Assembly: GCA_047967505.1 (NCBI GenBank)
Contig: CM106538.1
Source of the DNA: Dipteris shenzhenensis
Taxonomy: Eukaryota > Polypodiophyta > Polypodiopsida > Gleicheniales
Direction: 5' to 3' (one strand)
Length of the DNA: 64,000 nt
A program made the position numbers and the translations under genes. Shown in pieces: positions 55,990-64,000 of the stretch. The notes below the pieces were generated by a model. It saw nothing but the letters and a program-made list of their open reading frames with translations. It was not told the origin of the DNA and searched no databases. The stretch's first letter is position 1; each line of letters begins with the position of its first letter.

Positions 55990-58900
55990 GCATCTACATT
56001 TCTCCGATGGGCACAAAACTTTGTACACGCCTCAACCTAGGTCGTATTGACTTGCATACAAAGTGGTGCACCCATCCCATAAGTACTTGTTCGGATAACA
56101 CACCTACAAATGTATTTTATGACGATTGTGCATAACACTAGGAACAAAATGGTGTATAATGTGCGATCGACTATGCAAAGCATATCCAATGGACACAAGA
56201 CTTTGCACGTTCCTCAACCTAGGTAGTATTGACTTGTGTGCAAAGTGGCATCCCCATCCGATAAGTACTTGTTTGAAAAATACACCTAGGATCGTGTTTT
56301 TTGACGGTTCTACATGACACCAAGGCAAAAACGGTATTTAATACTCAATCTACCATGTAAAGCATATCCGATGGGCACAATAATTTAGTACTTGGTATGA
56401 TAATACACCTAAGAGCATGTTCTTTGATGGATGTGCATAACACTAAGGGGAAAACGGTGTATAATGTGTGATCCCCCATGTAAAGCATAATCGATAGACA
56501 CAATACTGTGCACGCACATCAACCTAGTTAAAATTGACTTTCTTGCAAAGTGGCTCCCCCATCTGACAAGTACTTTTTAGAATATCACACCTAGGACCAT
56601 GTTTTTTATTGGTTGTTGTCCATGACACTAAGGCAAAAACGTTGTTTTATGCTTAATCGACAATGCAACGCATATCCGATCATCACAATACTTTGCACAC
56701 ATCTCAACCTATGTATTATTGACTTACACTCAAAGTGGCGTGCCCATCCCATAAGTACTTAGTCGAATAACACATCTAGGACTGCGTTTTTTGATGGTTG
56801 TGCATGGCACTAAGGCCAAAAGGGTGTTTAACGCTTGTTCGACAATGCAAAGCGTATCCGATGGGCACAATACTTTACATGAGTCAACAATTGTGGTATT
56901 AAATTTCATGCAAAGTGGTACACCCATCTGATAAGCAGTTGGTTGGATAACACACCTAAAAGCGTGTTTTTTTATGATTGTGCATGACATTGAGGCACAA
57001 ACGGAGTTTAATACGTGATATACCGTGCAAAGTACATCCGATGGGCACAATACTTTGCACCCACCTCAACCTAGGTGTTATTGAGTTGCATGAAAAGTGG
57101 TGTATCGGTTAGATAAGTACTTGATCCGATAACACACCTAGGACCGTGTTTTTTTATAAATGTGCTTAACACTAAGGCCAAAACGGTATTTAATGCTCAA
57201 TCAACCATGCTATCCGATCAGCACAATACCTTACTTGCACCTCAACCTAGGTGGTATTGACTTGTTTGAAAAAAGGCACACCCATCAGATAAGTACTTGG
57301 TTGGATTGATAACACACCTAAGGGTGTGTTTTTTTACGGATGTGCATATCACTAGGGGAAAAACGGTGTACAATGCGTGATCGACCATTCAAAGCATATC
57401 CAATGGCTACAATACTTTGAATGCACCTCAACCTAGTTGAAAGATACTTGCATGCAAAGTGGAGCCCCCATCCGATAAGTACTCGTTTGAATAACACACC
57501 TAGGATCGTGTTTTTTTATGGTTGTGCATTACACTAGAGCAAAAATGCTGTTTTATGCTTCATCGACAATGAAAAGCATATCTGATGGGAATAATACTTT
57601 GCACACACCTTAAACTAGTTGGAATTGACTGACATGCAAAGTGGCATGCCCATCCCATCAGTACTTGATTGGATAACATACCTAGCAGCGTGTTTTTTTA
57701 TGGATGTGCATGACACCAAGGCAAAAATGGTATTTAATGCTCGATGGGCACAATACTTTTCCTACACCTCAACCTAGGTGGCATTGACATGTTTTCAAAC
57801 AGGCACACCCATCCGATAAGTACTTGGTCAGATAACACACCTAAGGGCATGTTTTTTTGTGGATGTGCATATCACTAGGGGAAAAACGGTGTATAATGTG
57901 TGATCGGCCATGCAAAGCATATCCTATGGTCACAATACTTTGCAAGCACCTCAACCTAGTTGAAAGATACTTGCTTGCAAAGTGGAGCCCCCATCTGATA
58001 AGTACTTGTTTGAATAACACACCTAGGACCGTGTTTTTTTATGGTTGTGCATTACACTAAGGCAAAAACGGTGTTTTATGCTTGATCCACAATGCAAAGC
58101 ATATCCGATGGGCACAATACTTTGCACAAACCTTTAACTAGGTGGAATTGAATTACATGCAAAGTGGCATTCCCATCGCATAAGTACTTGATCAGATAAC
58201 ACACCTAGCAGCGTGTTTTTTTACGAATGTGCATGACACTAAGGCAAAAATGGTATTTAATGCTCAATCGACCATGCAAATCATATCTGATGGGCACAAT
58301 ACTTTTCCTACACCTTAACCTAGGTGGTATTAAAATGTTCCCAAAGAGGCACACCCATCCGATAAGTACTTGGTCAGATAACATACCTAAGGGCGTGTTT
58401 TTTTGCAGATGTGCATATCACTACAAGAAAAACATTGTATAATGCGTGATCGACCATGCAAATCATATCCGATGGTGACAATACTTTGCACGCACCTCAA
58501 CCTAATTTAAATGGACTTGGGTGCAAAGTGGAGCCCCCATCCGATAAGTACTTGTTTGAATAACACACCTAGGACCGTGTTTTTTTATGGTTGTGCATGA
58601 CAATACAGCAAAAACGGTGTTTTATGCTTGATCCACAATGCAAAGCATATCCGATGGGCACAATACTTTGCACACACCTTCAACTACGTGGAATTGACTT
58701 ACATGCAAAGTGGCATTCCCATCGCATAAGTACTTGATCGGATAACACACCTAGCAGCGTGTTTTTTTACGGATGTGCATGACACTAAGGCAAAAATGGT
58801 ATTTAATGCTCGATCGACCATGCAAAGCATATCCGATGGAAACAATACTTTTCCTATGCCTTAACCGAGGTGGTATTGAGATGTTCTCAAAGAGGCACAC

Positions 58901-61590
58901 CCATCCGATAAGTACTTGGTTAGATAACATACCTAAGGACGTGTTTTTTGGCGGATGTGCATATCACTACCGGAAAAACGTTTTATAATGCGTGATCGAC
59001 CATGTAGAGCATATCCGATGGTGACAATACTTTGCACGCACCTCAACCTAGTTGAAATGGACTTGCGTGCAAAGTGGAGCCCCCATCCGATAAGTACTTG
59101 TTTTAATAACACCCCTAGGACCGTGTTTTATTATGGTTGTGCATGACACTAAGGCAAAAACGGTGTTTTATGCTTCATCGACAATGCAAAGCATATCCGA
59201 TGGGAACAATACTTTGCACACACCTTCAAATAGGGTGAATTGACTTAAATGCAAAGTGGCATTCCCATCGCATAAGTACTTGATCGGATAACACACCTAG
59301 CAGCGTGTTTTTTTACGGATGTGCATGACACTAAGGCAAAAATGGTATTTAATGCTCGATCGACCATGCAAAGGATATCCGATGGGCACAATACTTTTTC
59401 TACACCTTAATCTAGGTGGTATTGAAATGTTCTCAAAGGGGCACACCCATCCGATAAGTACTTGGTCAGATAACATACCTAAGGGCGTGTTTTTTTGCGG
59501 ATGTGCATATCACTACAGGAAAAACGGTATACAATGCGTGATCGACCATGCAAATCATATCCAATGGTTACAATACTTTGCACGCACCTCAACCTAGTTG
59601 AAAGATGTTTGCATGCAAAGTGGAGCCCCCATCCGATAAGTACTTGTTTGAATAACACACCTAGGATGGTGTTTTTTTATGGTTGTGCATTACACTAGAG
59701 CAAAAATGGTGTTTTATGCTTCATCGACAATGCAAAGCATATCCGATGGGCATAATACTTTGCACACACCTTAAAATAGCTGGAATGGACTTACATACAA
59801 AGCGGCGCACCCATCCCATAAGTACTTGATTGGGTAACATACCTAGCAGCGTGTTTTTTTACGGATGTGCATGACACTAGAGCAAAAATAGTATTTAATG
59901 CTCGATCGACCATGCAAAGGATATCCGATGGGCACAATACTTTTCCTATGCCTCAACCTAGGTGGTATGAACATGTTATCAAAGAGGCACACCCATCAGA
60001 TAAGTACTTGGTTGGATAACACACCTAAGGGCCTGTTTTTTTACGGATGTGCATATCACTAGCGGAAAAACGATGTATAATGCATGATCGACCATACAAA
60101 GCATATCCGATGGTCACAATACTTTGCACGCACCTCAAAATTGTTGAAAGGGACTTGCATGCAAAGTGGAGCCCCCATCGGAGAAGTACTTGTTTGAATA
60201 ACACACCTAGGACGTGTTTTTTTATGGTTGTGCATGACACTAAAGCAAAAACGGTGTTTTATGCTTGATCGACAATGCAAAGCATATCCGATGGGCACAA
60301 TACTTTGCACACACCTTCAAATAGGTGGAATTTACTTACATGCAAAGTGGCACACCCATCCCATAAGTACTTGATCGGATAACATACCTAGCATCGTGTT
60401 TATTTACGGATGTGCATGACACTAGAGCAAAAATAGTATTTAATGCTCGATCGACCATGCAAAGGATATCCGATGGGCACAATAATTTTCCTATGCCTCA
60501 ACCTAGGTGGTATTAACATGTTCTCAAAGAGGCACACCCATCAGATAAGTACTTGGTTGGATAACACACCTAAGGGCCTGTTTTTTTACGGATGTGCATA
60601 TCACTAGGGGAAAAACGGTGTATAATGCATGATCGACCATGCAAAGCATATCCAATGGTCACATTACTTTGCACACATCTCAACCGTGTTGAAACAGACT
60701 TGCATGCAAAGTGGAGCCCCCATCTGAGAAGTACTTGTTTGAATAACACACCTAGGACCATGTTTTTTTCTGCTTGTGCATGACACTAAGGCAAAAACAG
60801 TATTTCATGCTTGATCGACAATGCAAAGCATATCCGATGGGCATAATACTTTGCACACGCCTTCAACTAGGTGTAATTGACTTACATGCAAAGTGGGGTG
60901 CCAATCCCATAAGTACTTGATCGGATAACATACCTAGCAGCGTGTTTTTTTACGGATGTGCATGACACTAGAGCAAAAATAGTATTGAATGCTCGATTGA
61001 CCATGAAAAGGATATCCGATGGGCACAATACTTTTCCTATGCCTCAACCTAGGTGGTATTGACATGTTCTCAAAGAGGCAAACTCATCAGATAAGTACTT
61101 GGTTGGATAACACACCTAAGGGCCTGTTTTTTTACGAATGTGCATATCACTAGGGGAAAAACAGTGTATAATGCGTGATCGACCATGCAAAGCATATCCG
61201 ATGGTCACAATACTTTTCACACACCTCAAAATTGTTGAAAGATACTTGCATGCAAAGTGGAGCCCCCGTCTGAGAAGTACTTGTTTGAATAACACACCTA
61301 GGACCATGTTTTTTTTATGGTTGTGCATGACACTAAGGCAAAAATGGTGTTTTATGCTTGATCGACAATGCAAAACATATTTAATGGGCACAATACTTTG
61401 CACACACCTTAAACTAGGTGGAATTGACTTACATGCAAAGTGGGGCGCCCATACCATAAGTAGTTGATCGGATAACATACCTGGCAGCATGTTTTTTAAT
61501 GGATGTGCATGACACTAGAGCAAAAATAGTATTTAATGCTCAATCGACCATGCAAAGGATCCGATGGGCACAATAATTTTCCTACGCCAT
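55990..61590. repeat. ~182-bp satellite array with trimeric higher-order organisation
   Basis: About 31 tandem monomers marked by GATCGACCATGCAAAGCATA, CAATACTTTGCACGCACCTC, AACACACCTAGG and a conserved T7 tract before ACGGATGTGCAT. AAGTACTTG recurs every 182-183 bp. From about 57150 three monomer types alternate regularly (CACTAAGGCAAAAATGGTAT; ATCACTAGGGGAAAAACGG; CACTAAGGCAAAAACGGTGT), giving a 546-bp period seen for example at 58227, 58773, 59319, 59865. The left ~1.1 kb is less ordered. Length and organisation are centromere-like. Short open frames are artefacts. Confidence 0.9.
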
Positions 61591-61599
61591 TGAATTCAT

Positions 61600-64000
61600 T
61601 GAATGGTCCTAAGAGTATGTTAAAAATGAGGATGAGATCAACAGAGGATTATTCAATATTTAAATTTGATTGTGATATGGCCAAGGATGCAACGACCAAT
61701 CATGGATGCTTGGTTACAAACAAATGTGAGGAGAAGAAGTGCATAAATATAGATAACAACGTGCACGAGGAACGAAAACGGTCATACATATGCATGAAGA
61801 GAAAGCAAATCCAGGCAGATCCACAAAAGCAACCAAAGAGGAAGAGAGTAATGAAGGAGGAGAACATGTTAAATGCATTGGGATATCTATGTTGCAAGTG
61901 AAGATGTATGCGCTTCATTGATCTTGCAGACATCAGGGAATGTAGAGGACACGTGTGGCAAAGAAGAGGAAGCGAAAGAAATGAATACCTTCTCACAAGT
62001 CTCTCTTGCTTTCTTCAGAATGGCAATAAAAGGCTGAGTTCAAGACAAAAGGTAAAACCTCTCGTAAATGGAAAAAATATTTGCAATAAGGCATATCGCA
62101 ATATTGCTAGATTATCCCATGGTACATATTGGGATTTAGTCACCAAGGCAAAGGGCGGCAACAAATTTAGCATTCACGGTAATAGAGGAAGGTCCAAATC
62201 AAGAATCTCAACTATCAGGGCAGCAACAATTTTGCAAGACTTCATACATGAAAATGCTTTACTCAACCCCATATATCTACCAAACTCCCTAACGGTGACG
62301 CGATCACTGAAATGCACCTTCCAATGGGCTTGACAAAGCTCAAAGTATTTGACTCTATTGTAGAAAAGCAAAGGCAAAGAGGGGATGCTGTAGCTTCTTC
62401 TCATACTTTGTATACTCTTTGGAAGAAGAACTTTGGATATGTTAAAATCCCAAAGAGGCAAAAAATGTCAAAGTGCAATGTCTGTGATGATTTAAAGCAA
62501 GCGATTGAGAGTGCAACATGTCCAAATCAAAGGGAATTATACAAAAAAAACCGAAAATCTCATCATGACCTTATTCGACATTCTAGACAAAAATATGCAT
62601 TTTGGAAGGAGCAAGCTATTTCGCATCCCGATGAATACATGTGCCTTATTCTAGATGGCATGGATCAGAATACAACAACATTGCCTCATTTTGTTGCCAC
62701 TCCACCTAAATTACAAGGAAAGCACTTTCTAAAGACACATCTATGTGGAGTGTTAGTGCATGGAATTAAGTTCTTTGCAGATATATGGATTGATTCCTTG
62801 CATCTACATGATAGCAATCAAGTTGTAACATCTATTATGAAGGCAATTCGCAGTGTACATGCAGAAAAAGGTCGCCTACCACCGACTTTGAGAATACAAG
62901 TTGATAATTGCTGGAGAGAAAATAAGAATGTTCTCATGTTTGCATTTTGCTCCATGCTAGTTGCTCATCGAATCTTCAATGAGGTCGAATGTGGATTTTT
63001 GTATGTTGGGCATATACATGAGGATATCAATAAGGTTTTTAGCACAGTCTCAAGAGAGCTTAAATGCAAGGATGTGGAGACAATAGATGACTTGGTCAGA
63101 AGATGTGGCAGGCAAGTTGGTGGTCGTAAGGAAAGTACAGTATGTGAGAGGCTCGAAAGAATGTATGATTGGAAGAGCTTCATTCTACCTTTCATACAAA
63201 CGGGTGGTGATGCATTGACAGGTCATATCAATCCACACTACTTTAGTTTTTTTTTTTAAGATGAAAAACCTGTAATGCAATGGCAACAATATTCTCATGA
63301 TACAAAATGGGAACCTGAAGAACCTTACAGTCTCTTAACTTCAATTCCCAGCAAGGAAAGGTATCCAACATGGGCTCCTATACAAGAATTCAATGAGAGG
63401 TCTAACTGTGAAATAGAAGGACTAAAAGCATTTATTACATACAAAGAGGAAATGCTCCGGAGATATCCTGATTCAAAGCCTACTTGGAGAGAATGCACTA
63501 CCACTGTAATTAACAAGACACGAAATTTAATAAAGGACCTTGAGAGAATGTGAGGCTCAAAGGATGTCAAGGAAGAATGCAATATGTTTTGGCCAAATGT
63601 TCATAACGATTTGTGCCCAGCTCCAGTCTTTGAAAATGAATTTGTATCATTACTCCCACATCCATATTGTGGACCAAAGAAGAGAGAGTTTATGCCACAA
63701 GTAGATATAGAGGTCGATTGTTTTGTTGTGGTTCGGCCATCGGATGATGAATATGAGAATGTGAAGTTTTGGGTTGAAAAAGTAATTGATGTACAAAGAG
63801 ATGACCAAGGGAGAGCTACAACATTTACAGCAGTATGGTATGAGCCAAAGGGCAGGAAGGAGAATATGGATAACAACACATTGTATACTAATTGTATAAT
63901 GAAGGAGTGGGTCCCAAATGATGAAGCGGTCTCGCAAGTTTTGACGGAGACAATCATAGTGTCTTGGCATTCAAGGGCAAAGAAATCAAAGAAGCGCATG
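61600..64000 (+). pseudogene. H2: DUF7869-type transposase-like gene, paralogue of H1
   Basis: Homology to H1 begins at about 61610 (MRMRSTEDYSIFKFDCD), just past the satellite, so the 5' third is missing. Then KRSYICMKRKQIQADPQKQP, CMRFIDLADIRECRGHVWQR, SKCNVCDDLKQ (62467), LILDGMDQNTTTLP (62645), LRIQVDNCWRENKN (Gly of H1 is Trp), VGHIHEDINKVFS (second Asp of H1 is Asn), SFILPFIQTGGDALTGH. The 3' end beyond the H1 gap position reads FWVEKVIDVQRDD, FTAVWYEPKGRKENM, CIMKEWVPNDEAV. Defects: TGA at about 61900, frameshift near 62300, TAA near 63257 after a T-run, TGA near 63551 (Arg in H1). It continues past the window. Confidence 0.7.

Noticed and set aside
57857-61467. Series of similar 60-120-codon frames such as MCISLGEKRCIM
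   Set aside because: They recur with the satellite monomer and are interrupted at variable places, so they are repeat artefacts and not a gene family.
55990-61590. CRISPR-like regular direct repeats
   Set aside because: The whole 182-bp unit is repeated with no unique spacers, and the surroundings are eukaryotic.

Overview
The window looks like nuclear DNA of a land plant, probably from a pericentromeric or otherwise heterochromatic, repeat-rich region. The evidence is CACTA transposons with the plant tnp2/DUF4218/DUF4216 layout plus a TNPA-like second gene, a Ty1/copia retrotransposon, GT-AG introns, an interstitial block of Arabidopsis-type TTTAGGG repeats, and a ~182-bp tandem satellite. 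There is a 100-N assembly gap at 54378-54477. I see no intact host housekeeping gene, rRNA, tRNA or CRISPR. The species cannot be named from this.

Layout. 1-9660: a rearranged CACTA copy (TNPA-like gene on +, end A at 2897, tnp2 on +, end B at 8215, then an inverted copy of its own 3' half). 9670-9918: an hAT-like MITE. 10336-13551+: a decayed, internally deleted copia element with two LTRs. ~14480-19224: a second, more degenerate CACTA copy. 20122-33720: a multi-exon gene (here called G2), split by a third CACTA insertion and then scrambled by a ~7.8-kb inversion (25731-33505). A second MITE copy lies at 30536-30781. 34910-36000: a CT-rich array with GC palindromes. 36412-36846: one small intact ORF of unknown function. 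38026-43862: gene G1, paralogue of G2. 44573-44882: a CT-rich filler insertion between 26-bp direct repeats. 46050-48450: a large polypyrimidine array carrying a recurrent 14-bp GC palindrome. 48690-49690: a CCCACTCCC-type array. 49760-50850: degenerate telomere-type repeats. 50944-54377 and 61600-64000: two copies (H1, H2) of a DUF7869-type transposase-like gene, separated by the gap, a polypyrimidine block and the 182-bp satellite (55990-61590).

The most unusual content is the G1/G2 family: one long unrecognised N-terminal region (~1,100 aa) followed by two or more tandem Ulp1/SENP-like (C48) cysteine-peptidase domains spread over small exons. The His-(+17) and Gln-(+6)-Cys spacings match Ulp1, but the Asp of the triad is Asn in all four readable copies. 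Both genes are decayed. I cannot assign the N-terminal region, nor say whether G1/G2 are host genes or part of an unrecognised mobile element. Across copia, G2 and H2, most premature stops sit where the paralogue or family consensus has Gln or Arg (CAG/CAA/CGA), as expected from deamination of methylated cytosine.
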